NCBI RefSeq assembly: GCF_030445035.2
Contig: NC_080677.1
Location: 154,877,169-154,941,168 of the forward strand
Reading direction: 5' to 3'
Origin: Dasypus novemcinctus
Taxonomy: Eukaryota > Chordata > Mammalia > Cingulata > Dasypodidae
Length of the DNA stretch: 64,000 nucleotides
The notes beneath the pieces were generated by a model that worked only from the letters and a program-made list of their open reading frames with translations, was not told the origin of the DNA and searched no databases. A program made the translations under genes and the position numbers. This document shows positions 55,574 through 64,000 of the stretch, one piece after another; within the stretch, counting starts at the first letter, position 1; every line of letters starts with the position of its first letter.

Positions 55574-56440
55574 TTGGTGATAACACAACATAATTAATGG
55601 CACTGAACTATATATTTGAATGTGTTTAAAAAGGGAAATTTGGGGTTGTATGTAAATTACTAGAACACAAATTTTAAAAACAACAACATACAACTGTGCA
55701 ACACAAACAGGGAACCATAATGTAAGTCATGGACTATAGTTAATAGTAATAACAATATTCTCTCATCAGTTTTAATAAACATACCACACTAAGTGCAAGC
55801 TATTAATAATAGGGTGTGGTAATTTGAGTCTTTTGTAGACCCCAGAAAGCTATGTTCTTAAATTGATCCATTCCTGTGAATGTGAACCTCTTGTGAACCT
55901 TTGATTTGGTTAGATTCCATTAAGGGCTGTTAGATTAGATTACTCCAGAGTAGGTCTTAGTCCTCTTATTGGAGTCCTTTGTAAATGGAATAAATATACA
56001 GGGAAAAAGACCACAGACATAGAAGAAAACTAGAAGCTGAGAGAGGAATCCCCGGAAGCAAGAAGGTGAGATCAATAGAATCTAGGACAGAGAAAGCCAC
56101 AGGGATAGAGAGAAAGCCAGAGGCACACAGAGGCTAAAGCCAATTGGATCTGGAGGAGAGGCAGAGACCAGCAGATGCCGCCATTGTGCCCTGCTCTGTA
56201 CCTGATGGCCCACAGCTGTAGCTCGTGGACAAAGCAGCTCCTGACACTGCCTTAATTTGGACTTTTTTCTCAGCCTCAGAACTGTAAGCTTATAAGTTGA
56301 TAAATTTCCAGTGTAAAAGCCAACCCATTTCTGGTACTTGTCTGGGCAGCCTTTAGCAACTAAAACAAGGTAGTGTATGGGGACTCTGCATTTTCTGCAT
56401 GATTTTTCTGTGAGCCTACAACTTCTCAAATAAAAGAAAA
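55574..56440 (+). mobile_element. L1 3' end, sense, interrupted by an LTR
   Basis: Before the LTR: ACCATAATGTAAGTCATGGA and AATATTCTCTCATCAGTTTT. After it: GGGGACTCTGCATTTTCTGC, then CCTACAACTTCTCAAATAAA and an A-rich end at 56440. Together these make the usual L1 3' end. The LTR at 55815-56367 splits it. Confidence 0.75.
55815..56367 (+). mobile_element. Solo ERVL/MaLR-like LTR, sense
   Basis: It runs from TGTGGTAATTTGAGTC to GCAACTAAAACA. The 3' part reads TCAGCCTCAGAACTGTAAGC, then AAAGCCAACCCATTTCTGGT, typical of this LTR class. The target duplication is not clear (TAGGG before, AGGTA after). Confidence 0.7.
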
Positions 56441-57310
56441 AGTAAATTGGCCATCGATGTGAGGGTTTATTTCTGAACTCTCATTTCAATTCCTTTGGTC
56501 TATGTGTCGGTCCTTGTGTCAGTACCATGTTGTTTTGACCACTGTAGCTTTGTAATATGTTTTAAATTGAGAAGTGTGAGTCCTCTTACTTCATTATTAT
56601 TTTTCAAGGTGGTTTTGGCTGTTCAGGCTTCCTTACCATTCCATATGGATTTGATAATCAGTTTTTCCATTTCTGCAAAGACTGTTGGAATTTTATTGAT
56701 ATTGCAGTGAATCTGTACATCATTTTGGGTAGAAGTAACATCTTAAAAACATTTAGTATTCTAATCTATGAAGATGGAATGCCCTTTTATTTATTTAGGT
56801 CTTCTTTAATTTTTTAGCAATGTTTTGTAGTTTTCTGTGTACAAGTCCTTTAATCCTTGGTTAGATTTATTCTTAGATATTTTATTCCTTTAGTTGTTAT
56901 TGTAAGTGGATTTTTTCATGATTTCCTCTTGATTGTTTATTGCTACTATATAGAAGCACTACTGATTTTTGCATGTTGATCTTGTACTCACCACTTTTCT
57001 GAATTCATTTATTTGCTTTAGTAGCTTTGTTGTGGATTTTTCAGGATTTTCTGTATACAGGATCATGTTATCTGCAAATAGGGAAAGTTTTATTCTTCCT
57101 TCTCACTTTGGATGTCTTTTTTTTTTTCTTTTTCTTGTCTAATTGCTCTGGTTAGACTTTGCAGTACAATTTTGAAAAGCAGAGGTGGCAGTGGGCATAC
57201 TTGAATGGTTCCTGATGTTAGAAGGAAAGTTTTCAGTCTTTTACCATTGAGTGTAATGTTACCTGTGAGTTTTTCATATATGCTCTTAACATGTTGAGAA
57301 GTTTCCTCTT

Positions 57311-57714
57311 TTTTAATTTAATTTTATTTCTCTCCCCTCCCCACCCCCGTTTGTCTGTGCTCTGTGTCCATTCACTGTGCGTTCTTCTGTATCCACTTGC
57401 ATTCATGTTATGCAGCACAAGGAAACTCGATTTTTGTTGTTGTGTCATCTTGCTGCATCAGCTCTCTGTGTGCGCAGTGCAGCTCCTGGGTGGGCTGCAC
57501 TTTTTTGCGTGTAGCAGCTCTCCTTGCAGGGTGCACTCCTTGCACTTGGGATCCCCTACGCAGGGGACACACTTGCATGGCATGGTACTCCTTGCACATG
57601 GCAGCACAACACATGGGCCAGCTCACCGCACAGGTCAGGAGGCCCTGGGTACCAAACCCTGGACCTCCTACATGGTAGGCAGATGCTCTATCAGTTGAGC
57701 CACAACCACTTCCC
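57311..57714 (-). mobile_element. Long DAS-type SINE in L1, antisense, exact target duplication
   Basis: Tail TTTTAATTTAATTTTATTTC, shared body, reverse head CAGTTGAGCCACAACCACTT. The duplication AGAAGTTTCCTCTT is exact at 57297-57310 and 57715-57728. Confidence 0.95.
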
Positions 57715-58022
57715 AGAAGTTTCCTCTTATTCCTAGTTTTCTAAGTGTTTGGTTTTTTTTCCAAGAAGGTGGCTGAATTTTGTCAAATGACTTTTCTGCA
57801 TCAATGGAGGTGATCATGTGATTTTATCCTTTAGTCTATTAATGTGGCACAATAAATTAATTGATATTCTCATGTTGAACTGCCCTTGTATATACCTGGG
57901 ATAAATTCCACTTGATCATGATATATAATTCTTTTAATGTACTGTTGGATTTGGTTTCACTGTATTTTGTTGAAAACTTTTGTCCCTATATTCATAAGGG
58001 ATATTGGTCTCTGATTTTCTTT

Positions 58023-58375
58023 CTTTTTTTTAAAGATTTATTTGATTTATTTATTCCAACCTCTTCCCCCATTGTTTGCACTCACTGTTTGCTCTCTGTG
58101 TCCATTCACTTGTGCTCATCTTCTTTTTAGGAGGCACCAGGAACCAAACCCAGAACCTCCCATATGGGAGGGAGGCACCCAATGGCTTGAACCACCTCTC
58201 CTCCCAACTTGTCATGTCTCCATTGTGTTTCCTCATTACATCATCTTGTTGCATCATGTTGTTGCACTAGCTTGCCATCTTGCTCATCCTTCCTTGGAGG
58301 CATCAGAAACTGAACCCAGGACCTCCCATGTGGTAGGTAGGTGAACACCCAATTGTTTGAGCCACATCTGCTTCC
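58023..58375 (-). mobile_element. Dimeric DAS-type SINE in L1, antisense, exact target duplication
   Basis: Two reverse heads occur in series: CCAATGGCTTGAACCACCTC near 58179 and CAATTGTTTGAGCCACATCT near 58351. The duplication CTCTGATTTTCTTT is exact at 58009-58022 and 58376-58389. Confidence 0.95.
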
Positions 58376-58437
58376 CTCTGATTTTCTTTTCTTGTGGTAT
58401 CTTTATCTGGCTTTGGTGTTAGGGTGATATTGTCCTC

Positions 58438-59847
58438 TGTTTTAGTTTCCAAGGCTGCTATTAAAGCAAATACCATGGAATGGTTCAGCTTGAACAATGG
58501 GAATTAATTAGCTTACCATTTTGAGGCAAGAAAATGTTCAAATTAAGGCATCAAGATAATGCTTTCTTCTCAAAGACCAGCAGCTGGTGATCCTTGGCTC
58601 CTCTTTCACATGGCACGGCACATGGCAGCATCTGCTAGTCTCTCACTTCTCATCTGGGTTTCACTGATTTCAGCTTCTTGCTTCTGTGGCTTTCTCTCTG
58701 TGTTCATTCCATTTATAAAGGACTTCAGTGATAGGATTAAGACCCATCCTGAATGATGTGGGTCACACCTTAACTGAAGTAACCTCATCAAAAGGTCCTA
58801 TTTACAAAGAGTTTACATCCACAGGAATGAATTATATTTAAGAACATGTTTTTCTGGGGTACATCTTCAACCCACCATATTCAACCCTCTGGGACCCAAA
58901 AAGACATGTTATTTCTATATGCAAAATACATTCATTCCATCATAATATCCCAAAAATCTTAAATCATTTCAGAAACAATCAGAAACAATGTTTATTACGA
59001 AGTGTCATCAAAATTAGTTATGGGTGTGGTCAGTCCTGGGGCACAATTCCCCTCCATCTGTGGACCTGTGAAACCTAGAGAACAATTTAACTGCTTACAA
59101 TATGCAAGGAAAGGACAAGCATAAAATAAACACTCCCATTCCCATAGGAAGAAGTTGGAAGGAAAACAGGATCACAGGTTTCACACAATTCGGAAAACCT
59201 GCAGGCCACATTCCATTAGATTTCAAGGCCTGAGAGTTTTGTCTTCCAGGCCAGATAGAGCAATAGCCCCAACCCTTCCAAGTGCTTCTGCAGTGGCCAT
59301 GCTCCCCCCAGTCACTGGAGTGAAGCTTCCACCCTCATCAAGCATCAGGGTGGCAGCCAGACTCTCCACAATCCCCCAGGCATCTAAGAAAAGTGGGTTG
59401 GAAGCACTCTTCCTGAACAGCAGGTGGAAGGCTTGTCCTCTCATAACCCTGAGGCAGACTCAACCTGTTCACACACATGGGTAATCCTGTTCTCTTGGCC
59501 TAAGAGGATGTCCTTGGTCCAAACTTCAGCTTCCATGGTTCTGCTCTTGTAGGAAGTTTTCCTTCAATTGGCCCTTCCTGTCCATTTTAGTTCAGGCTGG
59601 CAAGGGTTCTGTTCATATAGCTCTTGGAAAAAACTTGTCAGTTTTGCATGTAGTACACAGGGGTCCCTTACTCCATTTATGAAGATCTCCAGTGATAGAA
59701 TAAGACACACCCTGAGAGAGACAGACCACAACTTAACTGAAGTAGCCTCATCAAAAGTTCCTAGTTACAAAGGGTTTACATTCAGAGGAATGGAATAAAT
59801 TTAAGAACATGTTTTTCTGGGGGTACATAGAACTTCAAATCACCACA
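58438..59847 (-). mobile_element. Two-LTR MaLR/ERVL-like element in L1, antisense
   Basis: The LTR at 58438-58884 begins TGTTTTAGTTTCCAAGGCTG. Its last about 170 bases (58715-58884) are repeated in direct orientation at 59685-59847, sharing CCTCATCAAAAG and AAGAACATGTTTTTCTGGGG. Between them lies short internal sequence, including ATGCAAAATACATTCATTCC near 58919, of MaLR-internal type. Flanks TCCTC (58433-58437) and GCCTC (59848-59852) agree at four of five bases, and the L1 sequence resumes across the site. The internal part is short and its frames, such as 59155-59484, show no recognised protein; it is best read as a decayed non-autonomous element. Confidence 0.75.
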
Positions 59848-60272
59848 GCCTCATAGAATGGGTTAGGAAGTGTTTCCTCCTCTTCAATGTTTTTGGAAGA
59901 GTTTGAGTGGGATTGGTGTTAATTCTTGGAATGTTTAGTAAAATTCACCAGAGAAGCTTTCTGATCTTGGGACTTGCTTTGTTGGAAGGTTTTTTATTAC
60001 TGATTCTATCCCTTTACTATTGGTGTTTGGAGATCTTTTTCTCCTTTAGTCAGTACAGGCAGTTCGTGTGTTTCTAGGAATTTGTCCACTTCATCTAGGT
60101 TATCTAATTTGTTGGCATACAGTGTTTATAGTAGCCTCTTATAATCCTTTTTATTTCTGTGGAGTCAGTAGTAATGTCTCCCTTTTCACTTCTAATTTTA
60201 GTTATTTGCATATTCTCTCTTTTTTTCCCTTTGCCAGTCTAGCTAAAAGTTTTTTGCTCTTACTGGTCTTTT

Positions 60273-60712
60273 TAAAAAAGATTTGGCAGTGGACTTGGCC
60301 CAGTGGTTAGGACATTCATCTACCACATGGGAGGTCTGCGGTTCAAACCCCGGGCCTTCTGACCCATGTGGAGCTGGCTCATGCACAGTGCTGATGTGCA
60401 CAAGGAGTGCCCTGCCACGCAGGGGTGTTCCCGTGTGGGGAAGCCCCACACGCAAGGAGTGCATCCTGTAAGGAGAGCTGCCCAGCATGAAAGAAAGTGC
60501 AGCCTGCCCAGGAATGGTGCCCCACACACGGAGAGCTGACACAACAAGATGACGCAACAAAAAGAAACACAGATTCCTATGCTGCTGACAACAACAGAAG
60601 CAGACAAAGAAGACACAGCAAATAGACACAGAGAAGAGAAACTGGGGTGGGGGGAGGAAGGGGAGAGAAATAAATAAATAAATCTTAAAAAAAAAAAAAG
60701 ATGGCAGAAACT
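60273..60712 (+). mobile_element. Full-length long DAS-type SINE, sense
   Basis: Head near 60283: GGCAGTGGACTTGGCCCAGT and GTTAGGACATTC (A box region), GCGGTTCAAACCCC (B box). Body from about 60365, then AGAGAAATAAATAAATAAAT and a poly(A) of 13 bases. AAAAAAGAT precedes it and AAAAAAAGAT follows, a probable short duplication. It lies inside the antisense SINE that follows. Confidence 0.9.
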
Positions 60713-61035
60713 TAAAAAAAAAAAAGATTTATTATACTTTATTCATTTTTAAAATTCTCCCCGTCCCCCCAAGTTGGTTCTCTCATCTCTCATCAGTGGA
60801 GACACTGGAGCCAGACCTGGGACCTCCCACATGGGAGGTGAGTGCCAATGGCCTGAGCCACATCTGCTCCCATGGGCTCTGGCATCTCCTGACTTGTGGC
60901 ATCTGCTCGTTTAGGCATCTCCTTGTTGTGGCAGGTACAGCGTCTGGCTCGTCTTCTTTAGGAGGCACTGGGACCCGAACCTGGGGCCTCCATGTGGTAG
61001 GTGGGGGTCCAAATGTTTGAACCACATCCACTTTC
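60713..61035 (-). mobile_element. Dimeric DAS-type SINE, antisense, split by the sense SINE
   Basis: AAGATTTATTATACTTTATT (tail), two reverse heads (GGCCTGAGCCACATCTGCTC near 60852 and AATGTTTGAACCACATCCAC near 61012). Its target duplication lies outside the sense SINE: CTTACTGGTCTTTT at 60259-60272 and CTTACTGATCTTTT at 61036-61049 (one mismatch), so the sense SINE inserted into its T/A-rich tail later. Confidence 0.88.
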
Positions 61036-61080
61036 CTTACTGATCTTTTCAAAGAAGGAACTTTGGATCTCAAAGGAAGG

Positions 61081-61709
61081 GACCCACCCTTAGTTCAATA
61101 TTATATTTGGGGTGGTGACTAAACATGTTTTTAAGGTTTATTGTCAAACTGCCCTCCAGGACAGAAGTGACAAGGAATATTTCCATCTGCCACATCTGAA
61201 ATTCTCTTTGTAATCTATGGGGTTGCTCATGCTTTTCTTATTGATTTGTAAGAGCTCACTATAATAGGGATATTATAAATTTTTTACCATTCATGTTGAA
61301 AATATGGACTTCAAACTTCTTACAGTGATGGTCTATATCTTGATAAATGTGTGTCTCCCAAAATATTGAATCCAGCCATGCTAAAAGATCCTTGGAGGCC
61401 ACAGAAAGAGCTTTATTCTAGGCATTGGGACTGGTAGAGAGTCCCCTGCTTTGCACAGATGGTGCTGGAAACCATATGACGAGAGATGGTGAAGTAGGAG
61501 GCTGTTAACTGGCTTTGAAAAGAAGCTTTGTAATATGGAAGCATGGTTGCAGTTGCCACATCCTAATTACTGTACTTTACAAGCTCTGCTCTTCTAGTTA
61601 GGAGAATGCAATGACCCCTAGCATTCCTGCCTCTCAGCTCATATCTAAAAGATGGACTTCCTGTGGACTTGTGACTCAGTCTCCAAGGCACATCTCAAGC
61701 CCCATCTCA
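61081..61709. other. Intergenic sequence, nothing assigned
   Basis: No gene. AT-rich, possibly old repeat, but not assigned. Confidence 0.3.
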
Positions 61710-62220
61710 TTTTTTAAAAACTTTTAAAATAATAGCTTCATTGAGATATAAATCTCATACCATACAATTCATCCATTTAAAGTATATAGTTCAGTGGCTT
61801 TTAATATGTTCCCAGAGTTGTGCAACTATTACCACAATCCATTTTAGAACATTTTTGTCACCCCCAAAAGAGACTGAGTACTAGCAGTCACTCCCCATTT
61901 CTTCACATACCCTCCCAAAGCCCCCAGCTCTAGTCAATCACCACTCTCCTTTTTCTCTCTGTGGCTTTGCCTGTTCTGGATATTTCACATAAATGGAATT
62001 GTACACTACAAGGTCCTTTGTGCCTGGCTTCTTTCACTCAGCATGTTTTCAAGGCTCATCATGTAGCAGCATGTATCAGAATCTCATTCCTTTTGATGGC
62101 TAAATAATTGTCCATAGCATGGCCATAGCGTATCTTATTTATCCACTCATCAGTTAGTAAACATTAGTTTTTTCCCCCACCTTTTGGCTATTATGAACAA
62201 CATTGCTACAAACCATTTCC
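61710..62220 (-). mobile_element. L1 3' region, antisense
   Basis: TAGCTTCATTGAGATATAAA, then CATACAATTCATCCATTTAA, then TTTAGAACATTTTTGTCACC, then GTCACTCCCCATTTCTTCAC, then TTTATCCACTCATCAGTTAG, follow antisense old-L1 3' sequence in order. Confidence 0.85.
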
Positions 62221-63284
62221 TTTTGAGGCCTTTTTCACCCACCCACCGAACGTGGACCCCCTCGACGCTCCGTTATGTGACCCCATGATGCCTAGCACCT
62301 CTGAACTCGCACCCCGATGATCTGACTGCTCCTCTCAAATCCCTGCTCACTACTCTGTCCTTGGGGGGTATCTTTCTCCTCTTAGTCTTCCCAGCCACTT
62401 AGCATGGCGAAAGACAGTTGGGGATCCTTTGCAGAGGTGCTATAAGAAGGCAGATTTGTCTCTCTAAAATGTCAAAAAACTTTGCCTTTGAGACAGGCAA
62501 GTTGAATTTTCTGTATGGGAAAAACCGAAGCAGGCCTCGTTGCAAGTTACAATGCTCATTTTGTCAAGTTCTTTATACACTCATGAAAAAGAGAATTATT
62601 CAAACCATTGTTACCTGAAACAAGAACAATATTACAAGAATAGGGAAAGAAGGTTTTACCTGGATGTCTAATGAAATGGGTCAAAATATTGTGGAGTTAA
62701 AAGTAGTTGTTCTATTTTTAATGACATAGTCCATAACGCTCGGAAAAAACGCCATTTTCAGGCTTAATCAATTGTAACAAAGACCTTCTTATGTTTAGGC
62801 TCTAAAGAAAATCCTTTTTTTGACCTGATTGAAATCAGAGTCGTGAATTATGAATTTGAGCAAGGACGCTTCTGTTCTAGCCTCTGATGAACACTCTGGA
62901 ATATCCTTAGATCCAGAAAAATGTGTTTTTATGGACTTCAGATTTTCCATTGTCACTCTTCCTCCAAGGCCCCAGGGACACTTGCTCTAAAGTGGCTCCT
63001 AAAGTGGCCACTGTGCCCCCCTCCCACTCCTAAGGGCTGATAAGTAGAGTCCCAACAAGACGGAAATGGCACTCTAAGCCAGCATCGCCCTGGAGCGGTG
63101 CAACACATCTGTCAGGAGAAAGCCTCCCTCCCCCACCACTGCAATCTCTCCAACATCGCCTCCTCACCAGGGGATCTCTCCCCCCAGCCTGCGTGGCCTC
63201 TGAAAACACTCTTCCTCCTCCTCCCCTCGGTCCCCCAAGGCCGGCCGGCAGGGAGCTACGTCTGGCCTGAGAGCTGGGAGTGGG
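62221..63284. other. Repeat-poor sequence, possible conserved non-coding element
   Basis: No gene or named repeat. 62560-62700 contains CCATTGTTACC and GAACAATATT, two SOX-type ATTGTT/AACAAT cores, in otherwise unique AT-rich DNA. From 62950 the sequence is GC-rich. Confidence 0.3.
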
Positions 63285-63400
63285 TCCCCCATTTACCAGC
63301 AGTGTGAGCCTGAGCAAATCATCTCACCTCTCTGGGCCCCAGAACCTTAAGCTGCAAAGTGGGGAAAACACCACCTACCCTGCTAGATGGAGACTCACAC
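63285..63400 (+). repeat. MIR SINE
   Basis: CCAGCAGTGTGAGCCTGAGC, then AATCATCTCACCTCTCTGGG, then GCAAAGTGGGGAAAACACCA, are close to the MIR core. Confidence 0.75.
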
Positions 63401-64000
63401 CCAGCAACCGTGTGGCGCCAGTCGCAAAACAGGGAGGGACGCCGCGGGCATCCCCGCTGCCCTTTCTTCCCAGGAGCCCCTGCCCTCTGCATTTCTAGAT
63501 GTCAAGTTTCCACTCGCCCCAGCCCCCAGCGCTGGCCTCCCACCAGGAGGCTAGACAGGGAGCTTTTGCAGACTGGGTGACAGATTGTGCTCTTCCTGTC
63601 TATCCCAAGAGGGACATCACTGTTTAATGTAGAGTGAATTCAGATGAAAGGACCCAAACCACTGCCTGCACGGATGATTTTAGCAGGATTCCAGGGTAAA
63701 CGCTACCTCTCCCACCCTTCTTTCATAGCTGGAGGTGGGAGGGGCGGGTAGGGGATCTCCCTAATTCATCTGGTCCCATTTCATGCTGCTTGGAGGGGAA
63801 TGAAAATGATGAACATGCTGTGGTTCTGGTGGAACAAATAGTTCTTGCAAAGCCAAACCGAGTCAGGCGATTTGCAATATGGATCCCCCCCCCTCCGAGC
63901 TCTTAGAATCTGCCCCGTCAGCACATTCGGCTTGTCTCCAGTGATACATTAAATGAACACGGCTCACCTCCAGGGTTTGGATGGGGCCTTGCATTTGTCT
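63401..64000. other. Intergenic sequence, nothing assigned
   Basis: No gene recognised. The stretch 63780-63980 is repeat-poor and could be conserved non-coding DNA; nothing in the sequence alone shows it. Confidence 0.3.

Larger units (their letters stand above)
56441..61080 (-). mobile_element. L1 ORF2 region, antisense, interrupted by four later insertions
   Basis: Antisense ORF2 landmarks: TTGGTCTATGTGTCGGTCC (56496), TTTATTTAGGTCTTCTTTAA (56789), GATCATGTTATCTGCAAATA (57061), AATTGCTCTGGTTAGACTTT (57141), ATATTCATAAGGGATATTGG (57989), TTTGGAAGAGTTTGAGTGGG (59891) and TTGTCCACTTCATCTAGGTT (60082). Insertions are SINEs at 57311 and 58023, a two-LTR element at 58438 and a SINE nest at 60273. 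About 170 bases at 56446-56615 repeat sequence also present at 55402-55573 of the neighbouring L1 at low identity, so these are two separate L1 copies. Confidence 0.88.

Noticed and set aside
59155..59484. 109-codon + frame as a possible gene
   Set aside because: It lies in the internal part of the two-LTR element and has no recognisable domain; it is also antisense to that element.
60283..60360. tRNA gene
   Set aside because: A- and B-box-like sequences are present but belong to a SINE head; the sequence continues into the SINE body and poly(A) tail and cannot form a complete tRNA.
1..64000. CRISPR arrays, operons, phage or other bacterial defence systems
   Set aside because: The sequence is mammalian: spliced gene, SINEs, LINEs and LTRs throughout. 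No regularly spaced short repeats with unique spacers were seen.

Overview
The window is vertebrate nuclear DNA, almost certainly from a xenarthran and most likely an armadillo (Dasypus). The main evidence is a set of tRNA-derived SINEs of the DAS type, which were described from the nine-banded armadillo, several of them flanked by intact target-site duplications. L1, L2, MIR, hAT and ERVL/MaLR-type LTR repeats fill in an ordinary placental-mammal landscape. There are no prokaryotic operons, CRISPR arrays or phage features.

Only one protein-coding gene is supported. It lies on the + strand, and I recognise it as ZNF438, a C2H2 zinc-finger transcriptional repressor. Its large penultimate coding exon (7945-9718) and last coding exon (11361-11910) are present, with matching phase-2 splice sites across a 1.6-kb intron. 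They encode about 774 residues with five C2H2 fingers, three in the first exon and two in the second. The short N-terminal coding exon known from the human gene is not found, so roughly 1-7944 is read as intron. A 3' UTR probably follows to about 12.6 kb.

Layout: 1-7.9 kb is upstream intron with an antisense retroviral-type LTR, SINEs, L2, MIR and L1 fragments. 7.9-12.6 kb is the CpG-rich 3' half of ZNF438. 12.6-64 kb is intergenic. It alternates GC-rich stretches (23.6-24.7, 36.1-37.3 and 49.1-50.4 kb, which carry long but unconvincing open frames) with AT-rich, repeat-poor stretches (14.4-16.1, 20.8-22.4, 24.7-24.9, 34.8-36.0 and 62.4-63.0 kb) that could hold conserved regulatory elements. 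Three copies of one LTR family with internal tandem units cluster at 29.7-34.6 kb. 52.7-62.2 kb is a dense nest of L1 copies interrupted by SINEs, a solo LTR and a two-LTR element.

I found no new multi-gene system. The most useful leads are the GC-rich, proline/alanine-rich divergence of the ZNF438 linker, a read-through stop placed directly at the donor site between fingers 3 and 4, the LTR family with variable internal tandem repeats, and two palindromic TAAT-type motifs in AT-rich islands.
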